Assembly: GCA_907165135.1 (NCBI GenBank)
Contig: OU015568.1
Coordinates: forward strand, 13,152,501 to 13,216,500
Reading direction: 5' to 3'
Length of the DNA: 64,000 bases
Origin: Oikopleura dioica
Lineage: Eukaryota; Chordata; Appendicularia; Copelata; Oikopleuridae
The notes under the pieces are model-generated. The model did no database searches and was not told the origin of the DNA. It worked only from the letters and a program-made list of their open reading frames with translations. The position numbers and the translations under genes are program-made. Positions 21,158-33,774 of the stretch are shown here, one piece after another. Every line of letters starts with the position of its first letter. Within the stretch, counting starts at the first letter, position 1.

Positions 21158-23396
21158 ATGGCCAAAACAAATATCGCGGAAGCTAGGTCTAGGATCGGGG
21201 GTGATCGCTGGAGATCCGAAATGAGGCGCTCGAGAGGAATCACCAATGAGTGGAGCGCGGGTTGTTTGGATCTCCGATTGCGTGGAGATCCGCGCGATCT
21301 CCACCCCGAAATTGCGGTGATCGATCACCACTCTCGATCTCCACTTCTTGGAGATCCAAAAATTTTCGATCCCCGAAGTCGGATGAGTCACGTTATAACA
21401 ATCTTATGCCTGCCTACTGATATCAGAAGCGACTGACCGGATCAACTTAAAAATCTCAGTCAATACTAATTCTGCAGTGCAGATTTCAAATCTTTTGTCA
21501 AAACAAGTGCATGGATTGTAATTTTGGATAAAAAATGTACTATTTAATATCTCTGCTCGAGTATTTTTCTCAATAGGATGGTTTTCAAAATTTTTCAACA
21601 CTTGAAATCACATACTTCTAAAATTGGTTCGGTTTCTATTTCCAAAGACTCAGCTCGGCGGGTGAGCGATAATTTCTTGAAGATTAGCATTAGAAATTAC
21701 TATTTTCTGAGATACTGACCTGCAAAGTCCCTGCAAAATATGAATTTAATCGAGAAAAATCCATGCTCGAGAAAATTCAGAGCTTCGATCACCGAAAACT
21801 GGAGATCGAAAAAATCCCTGGGATTCATTTGGAGATCGAGCTTCGATCTCCGCGCTCTGGAGATCCAAACAACCCGCGCTCCACTCATCGGTGATTCATC
21901 TCGAGCGCCTCATTTCGGATCTCCAGCGATCACCCCCCATCCTAGACCTAGCGCGGAAGTGCTATCCTTGCCTCGTCGGTGCGACATCGTTGATGAGCCC
22001 TTCTCGCCCGTTGCGTGCCTTCTCTGTGAAGAGACTTTCGATCTCGGTTGCTCGCAGAATTTCCTACGACATCTTCTTATCGAACACAAGTTTGTCATCG
22101 GAGATGTTAACTTGATTTGGGATCTTGGCTCGTACATCAACTATTGGAAGAACAGATTTAAAGATTTTTCTACGAGTGAGGCGGCATTACTTCAGTTTTG
22201 TACAGGTACAGACCACGTAAGACCACTGATATTCATAAGCTAGTTATGAAAACAAACACGGGCGACAATGACGTCTTCGAATCCGAGTTTTACTACTTTC
22301 TCTGCGACACAGTCCCAGAAGATCGTCAGTTGCGAGAGCATTTGAATCACATGCGCTTGGACGTTATTCTTGAAAATCAAGAACGAGATCGATCTAGAGA
22401 CAATTTTAACAAAATGTGTCTCTTTTGCTCGGCAGAGTTCACCGGTGGTTATAGCCAAGTCAAGGAGTTTTTCAATCACATGAGTGAGAAGCATCACTTC
22501 AATGTTGGACACCCAGACAACATGGTCTTCATTGACGATTTCATCGAGTCGATAAGGGGACGACTAGATGGGCTCCAGTGCTTGAGCTGTACGAAATGCT
22601 TCAAAGATAGAACGACGCTCAAGGATCACATGAGAAAGAAGTCGCACAGAGCTTTGAACAAAGAAGACAGGTCCTTCGACAAATTTTATTTGGGTAACCT
22701 AGTGAGAAAATCATTATCTGATCAAAAATTTAGTAAACTACCTCGAACTCGGAAAGCGCTGGACGCAACTGAACCAAGAAGACGACTCAGACGACGAGGC
22801 CAGTTGGCAAGAAATCGGTACTGAACCGATTGATCAGCACTTTTGCTTCTTCTGTGAGGAAGTATTTTGCAGCTACAAAAAACTCATCAGTCACTTGGAT
22901 GAAAAGCATGACTTCGAGTATGAAAAAATCAAGAGCCAGCTGAGCTTGTCCTATTATGAACAGTTCAAGCTTATCAACTGGCTGAGGATGGAAAAATTCA
23001 AGAACGAGAGCGATGATTTGGATGTGATGGAAATAACGGAGAAAATATTGGCAAAAGAGTGGAATCAGCCCCAGGTAAAAGCGTTAAACGGATCTCTTAG
23101 AAATGCTTTAGTTTTATTTCCCAACATATCAAGACGACGCGGTGCTAACAACTATCGAGGACACTGATGTCCAGGACAACGATGAACTCTACGTATTTCC
23201 AGAGACTCTCGAACACCCCGAAGATATTCGCAACAATTCCATCTTAAAAAATCTCGTCGCTGATTTGGTAGGAAAAGATAACGCTCAACACAACAAGCAC
23301 CACCGAAAGCCGAAGCGCCAGAAGCCGAAGCAGCAGCCTGTCAAGAAAAATCAAACCGTTCAAATAACTGTCGCCATGGATAATAAGATCGAGTGA
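21158..23396 (+). CDS. ZNF277: Zinc-finger protein 277 homologue, interrupted by a TIR element after eight codons
   Basis: ZNF277 is a C2H2 protein that associates with Polycomb/BMI1 and with ribosomal protein uS5. Four C2H2-like fingers are visible (CLLCEETF; CLFCSAEF; CLSCTKCF; CFFCEEVF) with the family's spacing, plus the conserved LRHLLIEHK, DTVPEDRQLREHL and TLKDHMRKKSH stretches, which identify it clearly. The first exon is 21158-21182. A 769-bp TIR element follows at once; GT-AG splicing using the element's own ends (intron 21187-21951) joins the frame and adds four residues. Other introns are about 40-50 nt. The C-terminus is basic (Lys/Gln-rich). SETDB1 starts only 44 bp after the stop codon, with an acceptor between them, so the two are very likely one operon. 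Confidence 0.9.
21183..21951. mobile_element. hAT-like TIR element forming an intron in ZNF277
   Basis: Ends are CTAGGTCTAGGAT... and ...ATCCTAGACCTAG, with near-perfect inverted repeats of roughly 100 bp. A perfect 8-bp target duplication, CGCGGAAG, lies at 21175-21182 and 21952-21959; 8 bp is the hAT signature. The motif GGAGATC and its complement recur about a dozen times in the ends, as expected of subterminal transposase-binding repeats. No transposase is encoded. Confidence 0.9.
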
Positions 23397-23440
23397 TGTT
23401 TTACATTCAACGATGTTCGTTTTTAGACTCGAGTCGGTAA

Positions 23441-26400
23441 ATGAGCGATCCTGAGGGTCCAGTCGATCAAGTGATAAATAGCGATGAGGGGAATTCCAGT
23501 GACGATGATCTCATAATTGTCCCAAAAGAAGTGAATTGTGAATCTCCGGATGATGAGCAACTCATACAGTACATGCTGGCTGTAGAAGATATTGATAAAG
23601 CCCTTGAGAAGCAAGACTTCAAGAGCTTCATTGAAACGAAATTCGATGAAATTGAGAAGTTAAACAGCGCGAAACTAGAGTCAATTTGTTACGGGTTATA
23701 ATTTAATATTTTAATTTATGTTTGATGAAATTAAATAACTTTTTGCAGCAGAAATTTTGACTTGTCGATTTTTTGAGCTCAGTAGAAAGAGCGAGAAATT
23801 CTGAGTCGAACCCACTTTCCCATGAGGAAAATTTTCTAGAGAATGACGTCACAAATGACGTCATAAGGTACCAAAAACCGAAAACTTTGAGTCGGTTTTT
23901 GAAAGCCTTTCCGATGGATATTTCAAGTGTTCTATGGGTCAAATGGAAGCTCAGGAGAAACTGAAGGTTCATTTTAGATGATTTTCGGAAAATTTCAAAA
24001 AAATTTGGCTCTAGAATTTTTTGAAAAAATTTTTTTTGTAAAAATAAAAAATATCAAAAATGAACCTTTAATTTTTGATAAGCTTTCATTTGAGCTATTT
24101 CACGCCGAAAATAACCAACTGAAAGGCATCTAAAAAGTGACTCAAAGTTTGCCCAAAATGGCTATTTTTGCCATCTTCTCAGGTCCCCTGTGACGTCATC
24201 GTCTGGTATTTTTTGGTCAAATTTTGACCAATCGAGTCAGAATTTTCCGGGCTTTCTTTAGAGCCCAAAAAATGAATGGGTCAATTTTTTTGCTGCAAAA
24301 AGTTTTTTAATTTCATCTTTAATTAATTAAATTTTAATTTATTGTAGTTTTGATTCAAACTGTTGAATAAATTGTGATCCTTTGAAAGCAAAAACCAGAA
24401 AGATATAGAAAAGAAAAAAGAAGAGGTAGACAACGAAAATAAAGAAATCAAAAAAGTCCTTGCAGATTTCGAAAATATTGAGAAGTGTATCGAAAAAACG
24501 GAGACGGCTCTTGAACAATTCACGAAAAGGGTGGAAGAAAATGTGGAAAGAGAACTCACTATTCCGCCTGAAACTATTCAAGAGAAAATTAACTCTGAGA
24601 CGGTTTCTCCTCTGGAAGAAAAAGAGGTTACGCTGGATGGAAATCTTACGCTTGGCGACTCCATTTACGTTATTGTGGAAGAGACTTGGCTGAAAACGCA
24701 CAAAATGCCGCATCTCATTCGTCGATGTATGCCAACGAGCAAGTGTGGTGACATGTCCCTCAATCGAAATTATTGGGATCTGCAAAATAAACTCACTGTC
24801 CCTCAGTGGTTTACCGGTCGCCTTGAAAAAGTTCTAGTTGCGAATGGAAAAGGAAGAGCCATTGACAGAGCAGAGTACCATGTCTCTCTGACAGGTCTTG
24901 AAGGCATCCCTGATCACAAATTCGGAGTTGTCGTTGATTACAAGAGGATCGCGTTTCCTCTGAAACCAGGAAAGATATGTCTCGGGCAGCGGATTATCGC
25001 TCCTCTGGATCCAATATCCGAAGGGGAGGAACACTACCATCAGAGAAAGTTCAACACGAAACTTAAAGTTGAAAATCAGTTGCTGTATCCCGGCTTGGTA
25101 GTCGAAATACCGAAGAGTAATAAGATGCGTCATCCGAATAATGGTCGGGCTTGTGTCTTCTTTACTTGTGGAATTTGGCGATATGTTGCCCCGGAGAAAA
25201 TTCGCGCTGTTGCCGATACTTATGTGAGCAAGTTCCTAATGAACGGCGACTTTAACGAATTTCCTTATGAGCGAATCAGCAATGCTAGTATTAACAATAA
25301 CCAGTGGTTGCGAAAGCAGAAAGGACAGCACTTCAGGGTATTCTCTGATAGATATATGATCAATAATCTTCTTGCGCCAAAGCCTAAAAATAATGTAAGT
25401 ATAAAAATGATTCTATTTTCAACACAAAAATTCTTTAGTACAAGCCGAGTATCTCCTGCATGATAAACACGCCCCCTGGAGTATCAGTGATTGAGTGTCG
25501 ATTGCCTAGTATCTTTCAACATCAGGCACAAAATCATGAGAACATGGAGCAGCAGAAAACATGGATATTCCACCCAGCAGAAATCGTAAACTACGACTGC
25601 AACATGGTTCTTCTCGAGTGGAAGTTCAATACGAAAGTTGCTCCTTTTTCGACCGAGCCATATGCACACATCTATCGTGAGTGGATATTTAAGGGTTCTC
25701 TCCAGATAAAGAAGCTTTTTGACCGATTCTTTCCCCACACTCAGCAAGAAGTCCAGTCAATAAGTAAACGACTAATTGCCCCTGCAAATAGACTCGGAAA
25801 TATTGCGCAGAAGCAAGGTGCCAAAAAAGGAGGACCTGCAGATTGGACAACAGGTTTTTGTGATCTAACCGGCGACGATGACGCGATTGAAAATCTCGAC
25901 TTCAAGTACTTGCCTCTCCCAAAATCAATGGTCAAACCTGGTAAAACTGGCCCCAGCCACAACTGCTCTACTGAATGTGCTGGATGGGTCGATTTAGCAG
26001 ACCCTGCGGAGATTATTAAATCATATCCACCGCTGTTACGGCCGATGCTATTTGGGTTTGAACGTTTTCCGAGAGTCGGAACGAACTTCAAGCATGCGGA
26101 GTTTTCTCATGATATGCTCAACATGTACTACAAAACAGCGTGCAAGAAAGATATCAAAAATAGGGCAGAGCTTGACAAATACCTCGTGGCAACTTCTCTT
26201 ACGGAGTTTCTCGAGCATGATTGCTTTTCCTTCGATAGCAAGGTTCAGATCAACCGACGGGTAGACAAAGCAAAGCTGAAGGGCTTCATATGTGAGGATT
26301 TCTCCGAAGGGAAAGAAAACAGACCCATTCCAATGTACAACCAAGTGGACAAAGATAGACCACCTAGTATGGTTTATTCGATTCGGCCGATTCTCCATCG

Positions 26401-27562
26401 TAGCGCTAGAATCAATGTAGAGCGAGATTTTCTCGTCAATTGTCAATGTACGGATGGCTGCCGAGCAAATTGCCCATGCAAACGACTAACCTACGAAGGT
26501 GCTCAAAAGATAAATGCTCTATACAAAAGCTACGAATACGGTAGACTCGTTGACATCCTTGCCACAGGCATCTTTGAATGCAACGTGAATTGCGGATGCA
26601 ATAAATGCGCTCAGAGGCCTTGCCAAAACTCTATCGTCCAACGAGGTGTGCGCCAGGATCTTCAGCTCTACAAAACGTTCAAAAAAGGCTGGGGTGTGAG
26701 AACAATGAGTGACATTCCTTTTGGTGCGTTCATCTGCATCTACGCGGGCATTGTGCGCAGCGAAGATGAGGCCGAACGACATGGGAGAAAACTTGGTGAT
26801 GAATACTTCGCGAATCTTGACTTTATTGAGTCTGGTGAAAACCTCAAGAAAATGATGAAGGACAAGAATAATGACTCTGGGCAAGAAAGTGAAGCAGAAA
26901 GTGAGGAGGAGAGTAACAGCATGGCGGAACCTGATGATAAGAAGGAAGAGGCATTCGTTCCTCGCGCCGATGAGCTGATAGGATCCACCCTGTCTGAAAC
27001 TGGGAATTTACGACGCTCGTCGCGAAAACGAAAAAAGAGGAAATCGCCAAAGAAAGCCAAGGGAAAACCGAAGAAGAAAGCTCAAAAGACAGAGGAAGGA
27101 AATGAAACTGACTCAGGGGTGTTTTTAAATACTATCTTTTTTGGTTTTCAAAAGTATCTTGACAGTTTTCAAAAGCAATCAAAAGACGAAGAGTGGAGTC
27201 GCACACGTGAGTATTTCCAAACTGAGGAGGAGTTGAAGCCACAAGAAGATCGAGGAAAGCGCATCATGTACGTTATTGATGCCAAGCATCAGGGCAACTT
27301 TGGTCGCTACCTCAACCATTCATGTGCGCCGAATTTGGACACACAGAACGTTATTATCAACACTGCGGATTTGCGTGTACCAACTGTCTGTTTCTTTGCA
27401 AGACGAAATATAAAAGGTAGCTCAATTCTTCTAACATGAAAATAACTGTATAAAGCGGGCGAAGAGCTTTGCTGGGACTACGGATATGAAATCGATCCCG
27501 ACCCAGAAAAGGGCCTCAAATGCTTTTGCGGAACCTCGGCCTGTCGTGGCCGTCTTAGATAA
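23441..27562 (+). CDS. SETDB1: SETDB1-type histone H3K9 methyltransferase
   Basis: SETDB1 trimethylates H3K9 to silence retroelements and genes. Domain order matches the family: an N-terminal coiled coil, Tudor domains (about 24650-25395), an MBD-like region (about 25470-25700), a Cys-rich pre-SET (CQCTDGCRANCPCKRL and CNVNCGCNKC, 26440-26610), and a bifurcated SET. The SET is split by an acidic/basic insertion (26870-27120), then resumes with GRYLNHSCAPN and GEELCWDYGYE. The post-SET CFCGTSACRG ends the protein. The first intron (23695-24388, GT-AG) is 694 nt and contains a TIR element; others are about 44 nt. The gene begins 44 bp after ZNF277 with an acceptor TTTTTAG at 23421-23426, so it is probably the second gene of an operon. 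Confidence 0.93.
23724..24317. mobile_element. TIR element inside SETDB1 intron 1
   Basis: Inverted ends GATGAAATTAAATAACTTTT... (23724-23750) and its near-perfect complement (24291-24317). It may extend to a 12-bp direct repeat ATTTTAATTTAT on both sides, but the flanks are too AT-rich to be sure. It shares an internal block with the USP5 element. Confidence 0.65.
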
Positions 27563-27669
27563 AAATATACATGTATTTCATCTGCTCATATCACAGCTGC
27601 CAGTCCAATTGACACATTTCTTTATCTCAACCCTTTTAACAGTTAAATTTAAAAAGTACGGGAACTAGA

Positions 27670-29706
27670 ATGGGAGTAAACAACACTGAAGGTTCGTTTT
27701 TGGTGTTAACTACCAGACCAATCAAATTTGGGCCAGCTTCAACAGCTAATGCAGTTTTCTATGATGAAGGAAGGCGGGAAATTCTATCCGTTGATTCAAA
27801 TGGAACCATTACTGGTACAGCTAACTTTTTCTGTAACATCGAACGTTTCTTTTACAGTCACATCTCACAAGGCACACATTCCGAAGAAAACTATTCACCT
27901 ACAACCGACTGGTCAGATTTATGCGATTAAGCTGTCTGATTCTGGACTCGTTGCAACGCAACGCTCTCATGTCTCTCTTGAAATTTTCTTCAAGGACAAC
28001 TCGTCTGGAATTGCAGATATGTCTGTATCTCCTTCTGTCAAGCAACAAATAATTTCTTACTTTTGGCTGAAAAACGACCAGTTGGCACTTGTCACTACCA
28101 AATCATTGGAACTCATTCAAATTTCCGTGAACACAGCGAAATCCAAACTGCTTTCGAAGCAAGAAATTTCCGTAGCTTGGTGCAAGTATTCGAAGGAGTC
28201 GTCTGTCTTCGTCATTTCTACTGGCCAAGAGATCTCGGCATATTTGTATGGCAAAGATTGCATAACCAAAATCGCCAAGCTCGACATTCCTCGAGTCTCA
28301 AGCTTGAAAGAAAAGGCAGTTTGGCTTGTTCAGCTTTACAAAACGACCTACATCTGTCATTTGATCGTGCAAAATGACGAGACTCGGCTTATTCTGCACC
28401 AAGTGAAGAAAAATTCCGTCACAGAAGAGGCTTTCATGATTCTCGGGTCCGCCAAAGATTCTTACACGCTAAATGTCGTGGACAGTCTTGTTGTCGTTCA
28501 CAATTTGCAGGTGAAATCAACATCTGTTTTCGATGTCCGCGCGATCCCGTCTGAGCATGGCCCATCAATAACAGGCAGTATTGTGAGCATCAAAGGTTTG
28601 GCTCCTATGGTTCCTGGAAAACCAGTCAAATCATGGTGAGTTCTTCAGCATTTTTGTTATCTATAAATTATAATATTTTTAAAGCGTTGGTGAAACAACT
28701 AAAGACGGAATCTACATTCCTCAAATATCTTACTTCACTCCAAACATCATCGTAGACGTCCGCGACGGAAAACTCTGGGAACTCGAGCTACGTCTCGACA
28801 AAATCGGATTACTTTTCGAGAACGATGAACTATTCTTCCGGTTCTTGCTTCGCAGACGTTTTCACAAGGCCGTAGCATTCGATATTTTGCGCAGTCAAAT
28901 CAAGAAGTCGGAACCTGTAGAACGAATTTGTCGTATTTTTGATCAAATTGTGACGATGAAGCCCGAACCAAGTTTGTCTCAAACTGATATTCTTCTGCAT
29001 GTTTTCCAACCGTTGTTAACCGAGGGCGTATCGAGAGAAGAGTTGAGCAATTTGATGTTGCTCTTTCTTCGTTCACTGGACAAAATTGAAAAGGACGGAG
29101 AAGAACGCCTAATTTGCTTCCTTATCGATTGCTTGTTAAAAAGTGGTCAAGGTTAGAATATCTCTAGAAAGAATAGATCCTAAGTTTGTTTTAGCCATTG
29201 TGATCGAACAACTATTGCAGTGTGGCATTTTCCCGTCGACAAGTACAGTAGCATGCGCACTTTTGGCGCATCCTGAGACACAAGCAAGTGGTTTGGATAT
29301 TCTCAAGCAAGATAAAAATTATCTTCATGTTGCAGAGGTTCTTCTCAATAAGGGCGACATCCCACAAGGTAAAGCATGAAATGAAATGTAAAATGATTCC
29401 TTTAGCACTAAAATACCACTTGGCAGAGCGAAACTACGACAACTTCAAGAGTCAAAAGTACCTTGACGCGGCGCTCAGACAAGACGATCAGCTTTTTAGG
29501 GATATTTATAGACATCTTGAAGGTAAAAATCGTCATAACGACCAGAATAAAATCGACTTATTTTAGTTGAAAATGCCCGAATTCTAACATCAACCTCGCC
29601 AAAAGGGCCATTCTTGCACATCCCTGATGAATACAAGCAGCTTTATGTGTCAAAATTTGGCGATGATGATCTTTCACAGTTTCTTTCTTCCATTCAGATA
29701 AAGTAA
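27670..29706 (+). CDS. RMC1: RMC1 homologue, regulator of the MON1-CCZ1 complex
   Basis: RMC1 (C18orf8/Mic1) is the third subunit of the MON1-CCZ1 exchange factor that activates RAB7 on late endosomes. An N-terminal beta-propeller-like half (27670-28640) contains the family's NAVFYDEG and LNVVDSLVVVHN segments. A helical Mic1 domain follows (28690-29706) with ISYFTPNIIVDVRDGKLWEL, EVLLNKGDIPQALKY and RKYLDAA-like SQKYLDAALRQDD. Short introns occur at about 27812, 28636, 29151, 29370 and 29521; all give a continuous frame. The ATG lies one base after an AG (27667-27668), a probable trans-splice site. SETDB1 ends 107 bp upstream and the LRR gene starts 88 bp downstream. Confidence 0.85.
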
Positions 29707-29794
29707 AATTTATCAAGTGTATTTTCTGTACCAACTGCCGATTCTTCATTCAAAAATCTATTCGACTTTCTATTGATTTTATCTACTTTTAGAA

Positions 29795-31514
29795 ATGGTG
29801 CTTTTACGAAGGCCGAGACCAGCACCTCCATCGCCCGTGCCTTATGATCCCCCAGCGGAAGAAATCAGGCATGAGCGACAAAGATCGCCAACAAGGTAGC
29901 AATTCATTTTTTCCTTGCAACAAACCCATTTTTAGCGAAATGACAGCGGATGCTAGTTTTAAATCAAAAATTCTGCATCATCGAGTCACAACAACTCCTG
30001 CAACAGAGAAACGGGATGATCAGTCTTCATCGCGGCATACAGTTCAAGTAAAACTTGTCTATTCATTCTTTTACTCTATGAAAACATTTCAGAAACCGAT
30101 GGAGCCCGCATATAAGCAACAAAAAGAAGAAAAGCTGCAGCAGCGATCATACGTCCTTGATACTGGTCCCGACCCATTCCCATATCGAAGGAACAAACCA
30201 AATATGCAAGAAAACTCCCTGCTCCATTATTACAAACAGATTGATGATAGAGAAGACTTTGATGAAATTGAAGAACCAGGATTTGAACTAGCAGACTTTT
30301 CTTATGCTGGAAAGATTGAACCTGTACGGACATTCGGAGGAACAAAGCAGCTTGGTGCTATAAGAGCATTCACGAGAACTCTCTGCAAAGACGACCTAAC
30401 CTTCGTGGACATCAATGAACTAGTTACCTTGGATCCCGTTCCTACTCGCATTCCTCTGCATCAGTTCAAACTCCAGCAACAAGCACTAGAAAAACAAGCA
30501 AACAAGAACGAAGCTCTCCAAGAAAAAATCCTAAAATCATATGAACAACAGATTCCACCCTGCATTAAACGTCCAGTCAGTGAACTAGAAGATTACATAA
30601 CACTTGAGCCGAGAGAAGAGACACGTGACTATTTGAACAGTAGAAATATTTCAAGAGAGATGCTTCACGGAACACCAATCGATGCAATGATTAAATGTAC
30701 TCCACCAAGTCAGGTTACACAGTTCCAAGCAATGTCACGGGAGAATACGCCAGTAACAGTTGTTCATCATCAGTCAGCGCTAAAACATGTTGTGGAAGAA
30801 TCCTTCCAAGACAATGGTGGTTACACACTTTCTCTCCGTGGCTGGTTTTTGAACCATCTCATACGACTCAATCCGCTTGAGAGGAGCCTCGTCTACCTGA
30901 ATCTCTCTTTCAACTCATTTGAGGAATTTCCGCCTGCACTCTGGCACTGTAAAATGCTCAAAGTCCTCAAATTACGCGACAATCCAATAACTGAAATTCC
31001 TCCGGAAATCAGGGAATTGAGCAGGCTCAAAATCGTGATGTTGTCATTTTGTAAGATCGAGAAGATTTCAAAAGAGTTTTGCGAGCTCCCGGCGCTTGTT
31101 TATTGTGATTTATCGTACAACTATCTGTCTGAGGTGAGACCGGAATTCGGCCAGCTCAAAACGCTCAAGTATCTGAATTTGTCTGGCAATCAACTTCGTG
31201 GCTTCCCGAAACAAATGATGAAGCTTAATCTTGAACGAGTCAAATTCAAGAACAACTTCATGCGTGTCGCTTTTTGGAAAGACTTCAAGCTGGTAAAAAG
31301 AGATGATGAAATCAAGGAAGAAAATCAAAATTCCGAAGATGAAGAATTCTCGTGTGATATTTGCGGGGCTTCTGCTGGAGCTAACTCGTATACTGTTCTG
31401 CGACCGTGCTCAGAAATCTGGGGAAAGACAAAAGTTCCGTTCCTGATGAAATGCTGCGGCTGGGATTGTGCTCAGACGGCGAATGCTGTCCAGTCTGCAA
31501 CCGAACTTTCTTGA
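29795..31514 (+). CDS. Leucine-rich-repeat protein with a C-terminal zinc-ribbon-like domain (LRRC63-like, tentative)
   Basis: After a 360-residue low-complexity, Gln/Glu-rich N-terminal region there are about five LRRs (30880-31240; e.g. LVYLNLSFNSFEEFPPALWH and LKYLNLSGNQLRGFPKQM). The C-terminus has two CxxC-like pairs (CDICGAS and CCGWDC), suggesting zinc binding. Two short GT-AG introns (29890-29935 and about 30048-30091) are needed near the 5' end. The ATG follows an ACTTTTAG acceptor by two bases. The combination of LRRs and a terminal zinc ribbon resembles LRRC63-like proteins, but I am not certain. Function unknown. Confidence 0.7.
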
Positions 31515-31664
31515 AAATTTGTCTTTTTTGAATCATTCAACTTGAAATATTTATTTTTGTACCCCAATAAACTTATATTTTTGATAAATTCACAGTCTGT
31601 GTACCACTAAATTAGTTTTCTTGAAATCTATCGGCTCAAGCATCTGAGGTAATTTCTTTCAGAA

Positions 31665-33231
31665 ATGGATACCCTTTTATCCCATTTCGACGAGACAACC
31701 GTGACAATTCTTACCGGTGATGAGGAGGTGCAATCATGCCTAACTGGGCTCGGCAAACTGAGCTGTGTAAAAACCTGTCACAGGTCCTGTTTCCTGTTTT
31801 TGGGGAACCTGTCTGAGTACCTGTGTAAAATCGGGTAATAATTTGGGCCTGTCCTGTGTACCTGTGTAAAATTGGGGAAAAAATTCTCTTTAGCTGTCCC
31901 TGTTCCTGTTTCTGTCTTAAACAGGCCTGTGTTTCCCGCTCAGGTCCTGACCGTAGACAGGTTCCTGTGTAACCAGGTCAGGAACTGCATAAGTCAGGGA
32001 AAATGTTTAAAGAAATCAATAGCGAAAGACGTAAAAGGAGTTCAACAATCAAAATAACCGATAAATTCGCGTCTTTTTGTTTCTTTGTAATATTTTTTCT
32101 CAGAAATATCCTGTTTTTTGTCCTGTCACAGGGCCTGTTTCCTGTTTTCTGACCTGCTCAGACCTGTTCATGCAGGCCCTGACCTGTGTAACCTGTTTGA
32201 TAAGCTGTGTAAAAAAACCTGTCTGAGTACCTGTCTAAAATCAGGATATTTTTGCTTCCTGACCTGTGTACCTGTGTAAAATATGGGACAGAATTTTTTT
32301 TTCCTGTTCCTCTGTCTGTTCCTGACACAGTTTGCCGAGCCCAGATGCCTAATCCATTATCGAGAGATATTGGAGGAGATGGAGGAGGCTAATGATAAGA
32401 TACGAAGACAAATTGATGATTTTCAAATAAAAACCGATGCTTTGAGAAAAGAGAAATTGTAAAATCATTCTACCACTATCTCTGAGTAGCGTTTATTTAG
32501 TCGGATGGAATTTATACGCGATCAAATGAATGATCATCCGGAATACGATCTGAAAGATGCTGATCCAGAACCGAGCGAGATTTTATCCACAAAAAAAGCT
32601 TCAGAAGACAAAGAAAACATTCAACCCTTGAAGGACTCAAATGTTACAGGCAAAAAGAAAACAGTCAGTTCAAAGACCGGAAAGCCAAAGAAAACCGCTA
32701 AACGCTGGCTGATTCCTCAGATGAATCTGATGACTGAAGGTTTTTTGGTTCGATATATTTGAAATTATAAAAATTTTAGAGGAGTTCAACAAATTGACAA
32801 GGCATGATAGAGGGCGACTCAAATACTTGCAGCTGAAAATTTATATGGATGAGGTTAGAAACAAAACGATTTCTTGAGGCTTGAAACCTGTGTTAGATAA
32901 ATGAGGAGTTCCGCAAAAAGTACGACATTTTGGGTCGCTTCATGAACAAGGTCAAAATCACAGCAGATGAGAAATTCGCCGCGCAAACCTTCTTCAACGA
33001 CGATGATGACGGAGGAAAGTACAACTTGAGCGAAAAAGAACTTTCTCAATGCTCTTTCTTCAAGAAAGGCCATACAAAGGTATTTTTATAAAAAAAATGC
33101 CCAAAATTAGTTTTCAGGGGCAAATATTGAATATTCTGAAGAACACAAGTCGCATATCAGAAAAACGAAGAGCCAAAAAGACCACTCTCTTCCATCTCAC
33201 CGATCCAATTATCGAAGAAATCACCAAATAA
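31665..33231 (+). CDS. SKA1: SKA1 homologue, spindle and kinetochore-associated protein, with a TIR element in its first coding exon
   Basis: SKA1 couples kinetochores to depolymerising microtubules. The C-terminal winged-helix microtubule-binding domain is clear: RGRLKYLQLKIYMDEIN..., FRKKYDILGR, then KGQILNILKNTSRISEKRR. The N-terminal part is a coiled coil (HYREILEEMEEANDKIRRQ). The first coding exon is split by a 601-bp element at 31744-32344; deleting it and one 8-bp target copy gives an uninterrupted frame. Other introns are GT-AG: after about 32457 (ending 32502), 32739-32780, 32854-32900 and 33080-33117. The ATG is two bases after TTTCAG (31657-31662). How the element is removed from the mRNA is unclear; the allele may be broken. 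Confidence 0.85.
31744..32344. mobile_element. hAT-like TIR element in SKA1
   Basis: Perfect 17-bp TIRs, CTGGGCTCGGCAAACTG and its complement, are flanked by a perfect 8-bp duplication ATGCCTAA (31736-31743 and 32345-32352). The interior is made of many CCTGT/CCTGTGTAAAAT units in both orientations. No ORF. Confidence 0.92.
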
Positions 33232-33330
33232 TGACAAACACTCACGTATTCTGCCACACTTTTTCCATTCCTAAAATACACTTAAACTCACATTATCACG
33301 TAACTTATGTAAAACTATTTCTCCAACAGA

Positions 33331-33597
33331 ATGGAATCAGCGATCCGCAATAGCTTGCTTCAGTCCCTTGATGAAGTAGAGCTGGCCGTTGAGCGGACGA
33401 AGAAGGGACAAGGAGATTTGAGTTCGAGGTTGGCTGATATTCAGACCACAATTGCTACCTTGCCGAGCCGGGATACATCAAAGTTTGATCCCAAGCGTAT
33501 TCAGGAAGCACAAAGAAAGCTCAAGGCAATTGAAGATACATTAGCTGCTGTGCAAAAAAGAGTCGATAGACTACACGAAATCTCAAGACCAATGTGA
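33331..33597 (+). CDS. Small coiled-coil protein, snapin/BLOC-1-BORC-like (tentative)
   Basis: A single-exon, 88-residue, wholly helical protein. Heptads run throughout, with a short break (LPSRDTSKFDPKRI) between two helices. Length, break position and the second helix (RKLKAIEDTLAAVQKRVDRL) resemble snapin, a subunit of the BLOC-1 and BORC complexes that position lysosomes. Similarity is too weak to be sure. The ATG lies one base after CCAACAG (33323-33329), and the gene is 99 bp after SKA1. Confidence 0.5.
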   Translation: MESAIRNSLLQSLDEVELAVERTKKGQGDLSSRLADIQTTIATLPSRDTSKFDPKRIQEAQRKLKAIEDTLAAVQKRVDRLHEISRPM

Positions 33598-33774
33598 TTT
33601 CTTCTACTCTTAGCAATCCTTCTGTTCTGTTTTTATGATAAGTAATTATTCATCTTTAACATAACGTTACGCACAAGTTTTATATGTTCTGTCAAAATAA
33701 TCTGTTTACTATAATCTTTAATTATTCAAATGCCATTATTAATATTGTTACCAAAAGAATGATAAAGAACTAAT

